A DNA stretch of 64,000 nucleotides from an uncultured archaeon (GCA_902386135.1 CABMIB010000103.1:1-64000), one strand, 5' to 3'; numbered from the stretch's first letter, positions 33,178-43,047 are shown. The notes: a model not told the origin generated them from the letters alone. Numbers and translations: made by a program.

Positions 33178-34998
33178 TTAGATATCCCCATGCTGTTTAC
33201 GAAAATACCCCCACACTCTCGTCGCATCCTTCTCTCCAATCCCTGGCACTTTCTCAATCTCTGAAACCTCCGCCTCCCTTAATTTCTCAACCGACCCGAA
33301 GTGCCTCAGCAGCGCCTGTTTCTTCTTCAACCCGATCCCTGCTATATCATCCAGCGCCGATTCTACAAGCTTCTTGCCCCGCAGCTTCCTATGGTATTCG
33401 ATGGCGAACCTGTGCGCCTCATCCCTTATCCTCTGCAACAGTTGAAGCGCGGGCGAGTCCTTCGGCAAAATGACGGGTGCCTCTCTCCCTGGGAGGAAGA
33501 CGTGTTCAAACTCTTTTGCAAGCGCCGCTATGTTCTGCTTGCGCCCTTTGATAGCAGCCAGCGCAGCGTTTAACTGTCCTTTTCCCCCGTCTATCAATAT
33601 CAGGTCAGGCATCATTTTTCCTTCTTCTTTCTTGCGAGAATATGCGCGCCCGACAACTTCTCCCATCATGGCAAAATCGTCCGCGCCCTGTATCGTTTTT
33701 ATCCTGAACCGCCTGTAGTTCTTCTTATCAGGCTCCCCATCCTTGAACGCGACAAGAGAGCCGACTGCATCCGTGCCGCCGATGTTTGAGATGTCAAAAG
33801 CTTCGATCGTTGCAGGCATAACTGGTAAAGCCAAGGCTTTTTGCAGCTCCGCAAGCGCCTCGTTCCTGCCATTGCCTTCCGCAAGCATCTTCTGGTTCAG
33901 GAGCATCCTGGCATTCTCCTGCGCCATGTTCATCAGTCCTCTCTCGACCTTGTTTTTTGATGTTTTTAGCTTCGATCCCCTATCAGAGAGCCATTTCAAT
34001 ATGGACTCATCCGTTATCTCGACCGGGATTATTATCTCTTCAGGCGGATTAACGTCCTGGTAGTACTGCTTAATAAAACTCGAGATAACCTCTGCCTCAT
34101 CCGAACCTGCCGTGTTCATTGAAAATGTGTCCCGCCCTTTTAGTTTCCCCTCGCTTATGTGAAATATCTGAATGCTTCCGGTACTGTTTGAAAGAGCGGA
34201 CGCGATCACATCCTGTTCTTTCCACCCCGATGTGTTCACGCGCTGTTTTTCTGACAGTTCCTGCAGCGCATTTATCAAATCACGGACGCGCGCTGCAGCC
34301 TCATATTCCTGCATTTCCGAGAGTTTTTTCATCTCCTCTTTCAGGGACTGGATCAACTGGCTTCTTTTTCCCTTAAGGAAATCCGTAACATTCCTGATTA
34401 TGTCCTGGTACTCCTCTTTTGTCACATCGCCAAGGCAGGGGGCAGCGCATTGCTTTATGTGGTAATTAAGGCACGGGGGGCATGGCAGTTTCTTTTTGCA
34501 CCGCCTTATGCCAAAACCCGAAGCCATCCGTATCAACTCCCGGACCGCCCTTGAACTTGGATAAGGTCCGAAATACTGCGCTCCGTCCTGCTCCCTCCTG
34601 CGGGCGATGCATATGCGGGGGTATTCATCGTTCGTTATCTTGATGAACGGATATGCCTTATCGTCCCGCAGGCGCACATTGTAGCGCGGCACGTGCTCTT
34701 TTATCAGGTTCGATTCCAGCACCAATGCCTCGACCTCGTTACCGGTCACGATATACTCAACATCCTCGATATTCCGGACAAGCATCCTGTTCTTTGGCGA
34801 CTCCTGCCCCCTGAAATACTGGCTCACCCTGTCCCGCAGTGAGGATGCCTTTCCAACGTATATGACCCTGTTCTCCCGGTCTTTCATCAGGTAAACGCCC
34901 GGCGAGTCCGGGAGTTTTTTTACATTTTTGAAAATCCGTTCATTCTTTTTATCATTATTATCCTTCATTGGATTTTCAAACTCGATATTTTCGATCAT
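33178..34998 (-). CDS. uvrC: Excinuclease ABC subunit C
   Basis: UvrC makes both cuts around a DNA lesion. The N-terminal GIY-YIG nuclease (SPGVYLMKDRENRVIYVGKA), a Cys-rich KKLPCPPCLNYHIKQCAAPC region, the UVR helix pair, the RNase H-like nuclease (EAFDISNIGGTDAVGSLV, LILIDGGKGQ) and C-terminal helix-hairpin-helix repeats (DDIAGIGLKKKQALL, VPGIGEKDA) are all present. Length 606 is normal. It appears intact, unlike uvrA 3 kb away. Confidence 0.96.
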   Translation of the reverse strand: MIENIEFENPMKDNNDKKNERIFKNVKKLPDSPGVYLMKDRENRVIYVGKASSLRDRVSQYFRGQESPKNRMLVRNIEDVEYIVTGNEVEALVLESNLIKEHVPRYNVRLRDDKAYPFIKITNDEYPRICIARRREQDGAQYFGPYPSSRAVRELIRMASGFGIRRCKKKLPCPPCLNYHIKQCAAPCLGDVTKEEYQDIIRNVTDFLKGKRSQLIQSLKEEMKKLSEMQEYEAAARVRDLINALQELSEKQRVNTSGWKEQDVIASALSNSTGSIQIFHISEGKLKGRDTFSMNTAGSDEAEVISSFIKQYYQDVNPPEEIIIPVEITDESILKWLSDRGSKLKTSKNKVERGLMNMAQENARMLLNQKMLAEGNGRNEALAELQKALALPVMPATIEAFDISNIGGTDAVGSLVAFKDGEPDKKNYRRFRIKTIQGADDFAMMGEVVGRAYSRKKEEGKMMPDLILIDGGKGQLNAALAAIKGRKQNIAALAKEFEHVFLPGREAPVILPKDSPALQLLQRIRDEAHRFAIEYHRKLRGKKLVESALDDIAGIGLKKKQALLRHFGSVEKLREAEVSEIEKVPGIGEKDATRVWGYFRKQHGDI

Positions 34999-35205
34999 TT
35001 ATTTATAGATTCTACCTGCCTTTAGTTGTGCAGCCCCATAATTTTTTGCATTGGAATCTTTTCGCAACAGTTCCGGAAAAAGAGAAAAAGTACTTAAAGA
35101 AGTATCATGATAATGACGCTAATCGCCGGATGGTATAGAATGGTATAGAGGTAAAGTGAGAGGTGTGGAAATTAATCCAGGATTATACAGGCAGGGGGCA
35201 GATAT

Positions 35206-37017
35206 GTGAACATACGGTCCGAACAAATCCTCTTTTTCCTGATCATATCTGTAATACCGCTATCTATAGTCGTTTACATATCCTATGACTACAGCAAAGA
35301 TGCCATCCGCGACTCGGTGATGGCAAACCTGCTCGGGGCGACCGAAAATACAGGTAATGCGATAGATAACTGGATGGCTGCAAGAGAGGATGATATACGT
35401 GTTATCTCCCAATCCAGAATAATTGCATTCGAAGATAAAGAACAGTCTCGTGAGTACCTGAACACCTTTGAACGCGAACATCAGGGTGTGTATAGTGAAT
35501 TCTTTATACTCGATATGGGAGGGGACATAACACTATCGACTCTTAACCGCACAGGAAATGCCGGTAAAGAACGTTATTTTACCGAAGCTGCCAGAGGAAA
35601 ACTTTACGTGTCCGATGTTTCTGTCTCCGAAATTAATGGTTCTCCTGAAATAATAATAGCTAATCCTATTACAAAAAATGGCACTGTCATAGGGATACTG
35701 GCGGCGAGAGTGAGTCTTGAGAACCTGTACAGGATAATCGAGAAAATCGATATAGGGAGATCCGGGGAAGTATTCATAGTCAATAAGGATGGGAACATCA
35801 TCTTCCACAAAAACAGATCCAAAATCCTGGTTGACAATATCAATAATAATTTTGCAGTTGGAGAAGTGACCTATGAAAAGAACGGGATAAACGAGTACAT
35901 CAACTATAAAGGTGAAAAGGTGCTTGGCTCCTACTACTGGCTGCCGCTTTACAGATGGGGGCTTATAGTAGAGAAGAATATCGACGAAGCGTATGCAGGA
36001 GCCCTGACCTTAGGGCAGCTCATGGTAGGTATATCTTCCCTTGCTATTATCTCCGTCATTTTTCTTGCAATCGTTATCTCACGAAGACTCACAGACCCTA
36101 TAAAATCCCTTGAAGAAGGAGCAGTCGGTCTGGTCAAAGGTGATTTCAAACCGATAAAGGTATCTTCCAGCAATGAGATCGGCCGGCTGACCGAGATATT
36201 CAACAAGACTTCTGCTGAATTGCTGGATATACGAAAAAAACTGGAAGATAAAATCGAAATAGCAAATAAAGACCTGGAGGAGAAAAATAAAAAACTTATT
36301 ACAGCCAATGAAGAATTAAAGCAACTCGATAAACTGAAATCCGATTTTATCTCTCTGGTCTCACACGAGCTCAAGACGCCCCTTTCGTCCATAAGACTGT
36401 CTGCCGAGTGTCTGGAATCCGAAGAAAATATAGACCCCGCCGTACAAAAAGAACTTCTAAAGACGATGATAAGGAACATCGACCGCCAGACACGGTTTAT
36501 CAATGAGATCCTTGACCTGTCAAAGATCGAAGCCGGGAAGATGGAATTCCGGCTGGAACATGCGGACTTTGGTGAAATAGCGAACATGGCTTATGAAAAT
36601 ATCAGACAGCTCGCTTTGAAAAAAAATATAATTGTCTCTCTCGATATTCCGGAAAAACTCTCTCCTGTACTTGCAGATAGGGAAAAGCTTATTATTGTTT
36701 TGAACAATCTCTTCGAAAATGCATTAAAATTCACCTCTGATGGTGGAAGTATCCTTTTATCGGCAAAGGATGATGTGGACAGTATAGAGGTTAAAATGAG
36801 AGATACGGGTGTCGGGATAGAGAAAGAAAAATTAGGAAAGATATTTGAAAAATTTTACCAGGTGGACAGCGCATCCAGCAGAAAAATAGGTGGTTGCGGG
36901 CTTGGGCTCTCAATATCCAGCGGGATAATCAGGGCGCACGGCAGTGAGATCCACGTGGAGAGCGAACCTGAGAAAGGTAGTGTCTTCAGCTTCAGGTTAA
37001 AAAAGGTTGGGTTATGA
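35206..37017 (+). CDS. Membrane sensor histidine kinase (Cache - HAMP - HisKA - HATPase)
   Basis: Residues 8-28 are a first membrane span; residues 30-265 form an extracellular double Cache domain (YFTEAARGKLYVSDV, EVFIVNKDGNIIFH); a second span lies near 268-290; then HAMP, a coiled coil, the phosphoacceptor LVSHELKTPLSSIRL near residue 387, and the ATPase domain (NNLFENALKF, DTGVGI, GCGLGLSI). The GTG at 35206 is taken. No receiver-domain partner is adjacent. The last codon overlaps the ATG of the following substrate-binding-protein gene (ATGA), so both are made together; the binding protein may present a ligand to the Cache domain, which is inference. Confidence 0.93.
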   Translation: MNIRSEQILFFLIISVIPLSIVVYISYDYSKDAIRDSVMANLLGATENTGNAIDNWMAAREDDIRVISQSRIIAFEDKEQSREYLNTFEREHQGVYSEFFILDMGGDITLSTLNRTGNAGKERYFTEAARGKLYVSDVSVSEINGSPEIIIANPITKNGTVIGILAARVSLENLYRIIEKIDIGRSGEVFIVNKDGNIIFHKNRSKILVDNINNNFAVGEVTYEKNGINEYINYKGEKVLGSYYWLPLYRWGLIVEKNIDEAYAGALTLGQLMVGISSLAIISVIFLAIVISRRLTDPIKSLEEGAVGLVKGDFKPIKVSSSNEIGRLTEIFNKTSAELLDIRKKLEDKIEIANKDLEEKNKKLITANEELKQLDKLKSDFISLVSHELKTPLSSIRLSAECLESEENIDPAVQKELLKTMIRNIDRQTRFINEILDLSKIEAGKMEFRLEHADFGEIANMAYENIRQLALKKNIIVSLDIPEKLSPVLADREKLIIVLNNLFENALKFTSDGGSILLSAKDDVDSIEVKMRDTGVGIEKEKLGKIFEKFYQVDSASSRKIGGCGLGLSISSGIIRAHGSEIHVESEPEKGSVFSFRLKKVGL

Positions 37018-38054
37018 AAACTTACGTATATATATTAATAATCGGGCTGGTACTTTCCGGCGGGTTTGTCGCCTATGAGAGCTCCCGCGCCCAAAAGTCA
37101 ATACAAGTTGTATCCATGACAGCAGATGAGATGTCATCGGCGTTAAAGAACGGATCGATTGCAGGTTTTATTTCATGGGAGCCGTATCCTGCAAAGGCGG
37201 TAGTTGATGGTTATGGCAGTTATCTTGTTAATTCTAAAGATGTATGGGAAAACCATCCGTCCTGCGTCCTGGCAATCTCTAAAGACCTCAAAGATGAAGA
37301 TATGATAAAAGCCCTTGTATGGGTACAGCTAAAAGGTACACGATTTATCAATAAGCCGGCGAACAGGGAAAAAGTCTTACAGTACGGTATGGAATTTTCA
37401 GGGCAGGACAGGGCAACGGTCTCGGCTGCTATCAATAACACCATATATATAGAATATCCGGATATAAACCAGACAAAAAAGGGCATAGAGATACTCAGTA
37501 AAGCCGGGGTTCTCAAGAAACCCATAGTTTCAATGGGATATAACGATACGGACGAATTCCTTGCGGGTATTTATCTTGACAAATATTACAAGGAGATACG
37601 GCAAAAGCTGGACAACGATCCTGGCTGGGCTCCGACGGCTGTTAACGGGAGCCTCAGGTTCGGATATATAGAAGGCAATATCCATTACCTTGGAATGTAT
37701 ATAGCCCAGAAAGAGGGTTATTTTGAAAGGGTTGGTCTTAAGCCGGGAAAGAATGTCAGGTTCACTGCGTACAGGAGCGGACGCGCAATAACCGGGGCTT
37801 TCGATAATCGTGATGTGGATGCTGCGACGCTGGGCTCAACTGTACTTTTAAGGTACAGGGTGAACGATAACGGCAGGGTCCATGTGATCAGCGGAGTGAA
37901 CACAGGCGGGACTTCGCTCGTAGTGGGAGCTGATTCCGGTATAAAGTCCGTCAACGACCTGAATGGCAAAAAAATTGCAACCCCGGGTTTCGGTACATGC
38001 CAGGATACCATTATGAGGAAGATGTTTGAAGGTTTTGAAATAAAGACCGTATGA
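37014..38054 (+). CDS. Solute-binding protein of the NMT1/SsuA type with reversed (circularly permuted) halves
   Basis: A signal or anchor span (residues 4-21) is followed by residues 28-190, which match the SECOND half of NitT/TauT-type binding proteins: VVSMTADEMSSALKNGSIAG, FISWEPYPAKAV, NHPSCVLAISKDL. After a linker (PGWAPTAVNG), residues 213-346 match the FIRST half: LRFGYIEGNIHYLGMYIAQK, VISGVNTGGTSLVV, LNGKKIATPGFGTCQD, ending MFEGFEIKTV. The end (EIKTV) and the beginning (IQVVSM) correspond to the same strand of the usual fold, so the order is a clean circular permutation, or a relic of a tandem protein that lost both ends. It is coupled to the histidine kinase and ends five bases before uvrA on the other strand. 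Confidence 0.8.
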   Translation: MKTYVYILIIGLVLSGGFVAYESSRAQKSIQVVSMTADEMSSALKNGSIAGFISWEPYPAKAVVDGYGSYLVNSKDVWENHPSCVLAISKDLKDEDMIKALVWVQLKGTRFINKPANREKVLQYGMEFSGQDRATVSAAINNTIYIEYPDINQTKKGIEILSKAGVLKKPIVSMGYNDTDEFLAGIYLDKYYKEIRQKLDNDPGWAPTAVNGSLRFGYIEGNIHYLGMYIAQKEGYFERVGLKPGKNVRFTAYRSGRAITGAFDNRDVDAATLGSTVLLRYRVNDNGRVHVISGVNTGGTSLVVGADSGIKSVNDLNGKKIATPGFGTCQDTIMRKMFEGFEIKTV

Positions 38055-38058
38055 CCTG

Positions 38059-40875
38059 TTATGGATTAAGGATTTTTTTCAGGTAGTGACCCGTATAAGA
38101 GCCCTCTATCTTTGCAACTTTTTCAGGCGTCCCCTCTGCGATTATCCTGCCGCCGTTATCCCCTCCTTCAGGACCCAGGTCGATTATGTGATCAGCCACC
38201 TTTATTACATCCAGGTTATGCTCTATCACCACAACGCTGTTGCCTGCGTCCACAAGCAGGGAGAGCATATCGAGCAGCTTCTGTATATCCGCGAAATGAA
38301 GCCCTGTCGTCGGCTCATCCAGTATATAGAGCGTCTTTCCCGTGCTCCTTTTACTTAATTCTGTAGATAGCTTGATGCGCTGCGCCTCTCCTCCTGAGAG
38401 GGTCGTGGCAGGCTGCCCGAGCCTTATATATCCGAGTCCCACATCAAAGAGAGTCTGGAGCTGGCGGCTGACCCTCGGGATGTTCTCAAAAAACGCAAGC
38501 GCCTCTTCCACTGTCATGTCCAGCACCTGCGCTACATTCTTGCCCTTGTACGTTATCTCAAGAGTTTCGCTGTTAAAGCGCTTTCCGTGGCAAACCTCGC
38601 ACGGCACATAGACATCAGGCAGGAAGTGCATTTCGATAGTTATGATGCCATCACCCTTGCAGGCTTCGCACCGTCCACCTTTCACGTTGAAGCTGAACCT
38701 ACCGGGCAGGTAGCCCCGCGCCTTTGAGGATGGGAGTTTTGCGAACAGGTCTCTTATCGGGGTAAAAACCCCAGTATACGTGGCCGGGTTTGAGCGCGGC
38801 GTCCTTCCGATAGGGGACTGGTCGATTATTATAATCTTATCTATGTTCTCTGTCCCGATTATACCCCTGTGCTTTCCGGGTCTTTCTTTTGCAAAGTAAA
38901 ATTTCTGCGCCAGTGCCTTGTAAAGGATATCATTCACAAGCGTGCTCTTACCCGAGCCTGATACGCCAGTAACGCATGTCATGACCCCGAGCGGGATGTT
39001 AACATCTATCTGTTTCAGGTTGTTCTCGCCTGCTCCTACAATGGTTATTTTGCCCTTCGGTTTTCTCCGCCGGGACGGCACAGATATCACTTTTTTATGG
39101 CTGAGGTACTTGCCGGTCAGTGAATTTTCACATCTAATGATATCTTCCTGGCTCCCTGTAACCACGACCTCGCCGCCGTGCACTCCTGCGCCGGGTCCCA
39201 TGTCCACGATGAAATCAGCGCTCTGGATCATCTCTTCATCATGCTCGACAACTATCACCGTATTGCCCAGGTCACGCAGTTGCGTTAGCATATGAATCAG
39301 CCTGCCGTTATCCCGCTGGTGGAGCCCGATGCTGGGTTCATCCAGGATGTAGAGCACACCGACAAGACTTGAGCCGATCTGCGTGGCAAGCCGAATCCTC
39401 TGGCTTTCTCCTCCTGAAAGAGTGCCAGCCGCCCTGTCAAGAGTGAGATAATCAAGCCCCACGTCCATCAGGAACCCCAGGCGTGCCCGGAGCTCTTTCA
39501 TAATTGGCTTTGATATTATCGCCTCTTTTTCACTGAAAGTGATAATATCGAGGAATTCCAGCGCCTTTTTCACTGACAGCCGTGTCGTGGCAATAATGGA
39601 TCTATCTGCCACTGTGACCGCAAGGCTTGAGGGTTTCAGGCGCTCGCCGTTGCAAACAGTACACGGTTTGATGCTCATGTACTGCTGTATTTTTTCCCTG
39701 GCTTCTTCGGACTGCGATTCCCTGTACTTCCTTGCCAGGTGGGGTATTATCCCTTCAAAGCTGCTCCAGTGTTCCCAGAGACCTTACTTTTCGCGCGGTA
39801 CATACCTGAAGTGGATCTGTTCCCTGCTGCCGTGCAGCAGCACCTCCACATGTTCCGGTGCAAGTTCCGAGAACGGGATATCAAGCGAGAAACCATAATG
39901 CTTCGCCACGGACTGGAGCATCTGGCTGTAATACCCGTACTCAAAACTCCACGGCTCGATCGCCCCTTTACGTATCGATTTGCTTTTATCCGGGATGATT
40001 AGGTCAGGGTCAAATTCCATTGTGCTCCCGAGTCCCTGGCATGCAGGACATGCGCCCCTGGGGCTGTTGAACGAGAACATATTGGGTTCAAGCGGCTCAA
40101 AACTGATGCCGCATTTTATGCAGGCAGCGTGTTCGCTGAACAGAAGCTCATTGTTTCCGGATACATCCGCCACGACTATCCCGTTCCCTTCTTTAAGCGC
40201 TGTCTCAACCGAATCTGCGAGTCTTTCTTCTATTCCGGGTTTTATTATCAGCCTATCCACGACAACATCGATATCATGTTTCTGCTGTTTATTGAGAGCT
40301 ATCTCTTCGGATAATTCGTACATCTTGCCGTCCACCCGTACGCGGCTGAACCCGGAGTGCGCAAGGTCTTCGAACATCTGTTTGTATTCGCCTTTCCTCT
40401 GCCTGGCAAGAGGAGCAAGCACATGGAGCTTCGTGCCTTCAGGCAGCGCCATGAGCCTCTGCACTATCTGCTCTACGGTCTGCGGGGTTATTTCGCTGCC
40501 GCAGTTGGGGCAGTGCTGCCTGCCTATCCTTGCGTACAGAAGGCGGAGGTAGTCATATATTTCCGTGACCGTGCCGACGGTCGAGCGGGGATTCTTGCTT
40601 GTGGATTTCTGTTCGATGGAGATGGCGGGCGAGAGACCTTCGATATACTCCACATCGGGTTTGTCCATCTGCCCCAAAAACTGGCGGGCATATGCAGACA
40701 GCGACTCAACGTACCTGCGCTGGCCTTCGGCATAGAGCGTGTCAAACGCGAGCGAGGATTTTCCTGAGCCTGAAAGTCCTGTTATCACTATCAGCTTGTT
40801 CCTTGGAAGTTCAAGGTCGATGTTCTTCAGGTTGTGGACGCGGGCGCCTTTTATGATGATTTTATCGGTTGACAT
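38059..40875 (-). pseudogene. uvrA: Excinuclease ABC subunit A interrupted by an in-frame TAA
   Basis: UvrA is the damage-recognition ATPase of nucleotide excision repair. The full 938-codon frame runs from ATG at 40875 to 38059, with both ABC modules ([34 protein letters not shown]), both zinc Cys sets, and signature [12 protein letters not shown] and [12 protein letters not shown]. One TAA at 39786-39784 breaks it after YVPREK; the downstream codons [20 protein letters not shown] continue the family in the same frame, so it is a single nonsense change and not a frameshift. It may be a pseudogene, a strain variant, a base error or a read-through site. Confidence 0.9.
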
Positions 40876-40957
40876 GAAACGGATGGGTTTTAGTGGTATA
40901 TTTGCAGGGATTGGTTAAAATTTTGTGATAACCGCATGGCAATGATTGGGGACTATC

Positions 40958-41218
40958 TTATTTTTTATATATCTTATCGTGATGGTCTAAATCAAGAAAT
41001 TTCACTGTGTCATTTTCAACCTTAAAAATGAGTACAAATGACTTTGCAATATGAACTCGCCGTATATTTTTCATATCGTGCCGCAGAGGTTTGTACTGTT
41101 CGGGATTATTGACAATCTCTTCAATTTTCCTCATGCAGATATCGTAACGCTTCTTATCTTTTTTATATAATTTTTTAAGCATTTCTTGAAGTTTCTCTTC
41201 TATAAGAATCTTGTACAT
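40958..41218 (-). CDS. RelE/ParE-type toxin
   Basis: The 86-residue product is basic, with the RelE-fold pattern: KKLYKKDKKRYDICMRKIEEIVNNPEQYKPLRHDMKNIRRVHI is the helix pair and strand, and FVLIFKVENDTVKFLDLDHHDKIY the C-terminal strands with late His-Asp residues. This is the archaeal RelE/YoeB-like mRNA interferase group. The antitoxin gene ends 13 bases upstream, the usual antitoxin-toxin order. Confidence 0.85.
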   Translation of the reverse strand: MYKILIEEKLQEMLKKLYKKDKKRYDICMRKIEEIVNNPEQYKPLRHDMKNIRRVHIAKSFVLIFKVENDTVKFLDLDHHDKIYKK

Positions 41219-41231
41219 TCAATCATCTTTG

Positions 41232-41471
41232 CTAATCAGAAACTTCTATTGTTTTTCTCAAATCATCAACAGTTTTGAAAGAATGGAACTTACCATTTTT
41301 TTCTATTTTCTGTAATTTCTTTACATATTCTGGGCGAACTTCATGCAGATCGCTGCTTATCGCATCAACTTCTTCTTCTATAACAACTATTTTTTGCTTC
41401 AAAAAAGAAAGGTCGCTCAGTATCTGTTGCAGTATTTCAATTTCAGATTTTTCTTTCATCTCAAGCTTCAT
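41232..41471 (-). CDS. Antitoxin of the RelE-type pair
   Basis: A 79-residue acidic, helical protein: a coiled-coil N-terminus (EILQQILSDLSFLKQKIVVIEEEVD) and a C-terminal KLQKIEKNGKFHSFKTVDDL, typical of archaeal RelB partners, where the tail wraps the toxin. It lies directly before the toxin gene on the same strand. Regulation by the complex on its own promoter is expected from the family. Confidence 0.8.
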   Translation of the reverse strand: MKLEMKEKSEIEILQQILSDLSFLKQKIVVIEEEVDAISSDLHEVRPEYVKKLQKIEKNGKFHSFKTVDDLRKTIEVSD

Positions 41472-41554
41472 ATTTTACTTGTACAATTAGAGCCAAGAAT
41501 TTATATAACTTCCGTGTAGAGAAATCATCGGTATTCTTACTTGTAACCAGAAAA

Positions 41555-41917
41555 TCAATGTTTGTAAGAATCCGTTTCCTCTATAACCTTCTTATCTTTT
41601 TTAAGAGGCTCATTTTTAATATCAATATCATGAGGGTTAACTTCCTCAGTTTCCTTGACCGTACCGACTGTCTTTGCAATTTTTCGCAGCGAATCCTTCT
41701 TCTCTTTTGAAACCGGCATGGGTTTCGTCTTTGGTTTTTTCAGTTTATAACCAGCAGGTGGTAATCCGGACTTCATAAGCCCGAGTTCTACTTTTCTTCT
41801 GTTGATCAAATCAAGTATTGGCTGTCTTGAGGCTTCAGGCATTGTTTTCAGTATCTGTTCAAGCCTTTACAGAACTGCATCTTTTGGGGGTTCGATGGTT
41901 TTATTCTCGTTTTCCAT
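41555..41917 (-). pseudogene. Lys-rich hypothetical protein gene interrupted by an in-frame TAA
   Basis: From ATG at 41917 the frame reads MENENKTIEPPKDAVL, then TAA at 41869-41867, then RLEQILKTMPEASRQPILDL and on for 95 further residues to 41555 without a shift. The part after the TAA (from ATG 41842) is open and ends in a charged, Lys-rich tail (KKDKKVIEETDSYKH). The continuous helical sense of AVL-x-RLEQILKTM suggests the TAA is a point change from a sense codon such as AAA. No family is known. Confidence 0.5.
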
Positions 41918-42154
41918 AATTATGCTTTTATTTTAAACAACTCTCATTTTCGAACTGTGTTTCGAATCGGAGTTGATTTAGCCATAAAGAACTCAAGAGG
42001 TATAAAAATATATCTCCAGGGCGATGGTCGTGATAGAATCACAAGAATAGGGCAGTCTATTTATACATAGCAACTCAATAGGGTAGTGTCTATCTATGAT
42101 TCAGTATAGACCAGAAAAATCTAGAAAAGTTTCTTCTACTACAAGGTGGGTTTA

Positions 42155-42736
42155 ATGACAAATGATACAACTGATTTTTCATGGGTAGAACATTTTTATT
42201 CACTTTTTCTCAGTCGAGATATCTGCATTCTTTTTGGTGGCGGACTGCTTATCTGCGCTGTCGAATTTGCAATGTGGGAAAAGATTTTTCTTCCTAAAGA
42301 ACTTTCTCTAGAATTAATAGGATTTCTCCTAGTCTCGTACTTTCTTGGATTAGCTATCTCCGAGTTAGGCGATTGGTTCAATATTTTGGGTGAAATGAAA
42401 TTACCTGAAGGCTATCAGAGTTTTTTTCTTTTTATTCAAGATATGACGGAAAATTATAATGATAATGTCCTTAATCGATATGAAAGATATATTTTCGTTA
42501 TGAATGCAGGAAAAATTGTTGGCTTATCGTCCCTTTTTGGTGCGGTTGTTATAATAATGTTCGCCCTAATTCGCTTTATTTTCAATACAAAAATTCCTAC
42601 TGTTGAATATATTTTATTAGTGTTTTCTTTATTAATCTATGGAGCCTTCATGATATTTGATTCTAGGAAATCTTATAAAATCATTAGAGAGACACAAGAT
42701 TCACTTGCTATAGAGATTAAATCTAAATTAGGATAG
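42155..42736 (+). CDS. Membrane protein of unknown function
   Basis: The product of about 193 residues has four hydrophobic spans: residues 22-40, 50-68, 120-145 and 152-170, with a hydrophilic middle (GEMKLPEGYQSFFLFIQDMTENYND) and a helical charged tail. AAGGTGGG stands four bases before the ATG at 42155. The A+T-rich composition and the neighbouring toxin-antitoxin pair and transposase fragment suggest acquired DNA. Its last codons lie at the edge of the transposase fragment, so the natural C-terminus may differ. Confidence 0.6.
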   Translation: MTNDTTDFSWVEHFYSLFLSRDICILFGGGLLICAVEFAMWEKIFLPKELSLELIGFLLVSYFLGLAISELGDWFNILGEMKLPEGYQSFFLFIQDMTENYNDNVLNRYERYIFVMNAGKIVGLSSLFGAVVIIMFALIRFIFNTKIPTVEYILLVFSLLIYGAFMIFDSRKSYKIIRETQDSLAIEIKSKLG

Positions 42737-42905
42737 ACTGTGGCAGGTTGTGTTCAGAATCAGTTGTCTTTGGGACAAATTGCTTTTTTATGCACAGCAG
42801 ATTGTCTATCTTCATAAGTTCATAAACGACTTTATGATTGACTTCAAATCCACGTCGATACAATTCGATTTTTATCCTTCTGTATCCAGTAGCTATCAAT
42901 CTCAT
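42737..42905 (-). mobile_element. Remnant of an IS3-family transposase (OrfB, HTH_21 part)
   Basis: The minus strand encodes TGYRRIKIELYRRGFEVNHK, VVYELMKIDNLLCIKK, then FVPKTTDSEHNLP, the well-known HTH_21 region just before the integrase core of IS3-type OrfB. About 50 codons remain; the catalytic DDE core and both ends are absent. The fragment lies exactly between the end of one membrane-protein frame and the start of a second hydrophobic frame. Confidence 0.75.
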
Positions 42906-43047
42906 AGCGACTCAAGGAATAATATTAGGAGTTTTCCTTAGTATAGTACTTACAGTTATGTTAGGTCCCCTAATTACTGTATGTATCTACTTCATAGTAA
43001 CTCTTTATACGTGGATGAAAACAATATCATATCGAATCAAGCCTTAA
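42893..43047 (+). pseudogene. Hydrophobic gene fragment next to the IS3 remnant
   Basis: The plus-strand frame LIATQGIILGVFLSIVLTVM continues LGPLITVCIYFIVTLYTWMK and ends at 43047. It has two membrane spans and no start or ribosome binding site of its own. It could be the C-terminal piece of a membrane-protein gene split by the insertion. Its relation to the 42155-42736 gene is not proven. Confidence 0.35.

Noticed and set aside
34700-34730. tRNA-like GGTTCGATTCC motif
   Set aside because: It lies inside uvrC coding sequence and has no surrounding cloverleaf arms. I found no tRNA or rRNA gene in the window.
35150-35209. Leader peptide overlapping the histidine kinase start
   Set aside because: A short GTG-started frame ends in ATGTGA over the kinase GTG, but it is only 14-17 codons and has no clear feature to support it.
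35949-36587. 212-codon minus-strand frame under the histidine kinase
   Set aside because: It is a shadow of a clear HAMP-HisKA coding region on the plus strand.
39784-39786. Pyrrolysine or selenocysteine recoding in uvrA
   Set aside because: The codon is TAA, while pyrrolysine uses TAG and selenocysteine TGA. TAA also ends many other genes here, so it is not reassigned.
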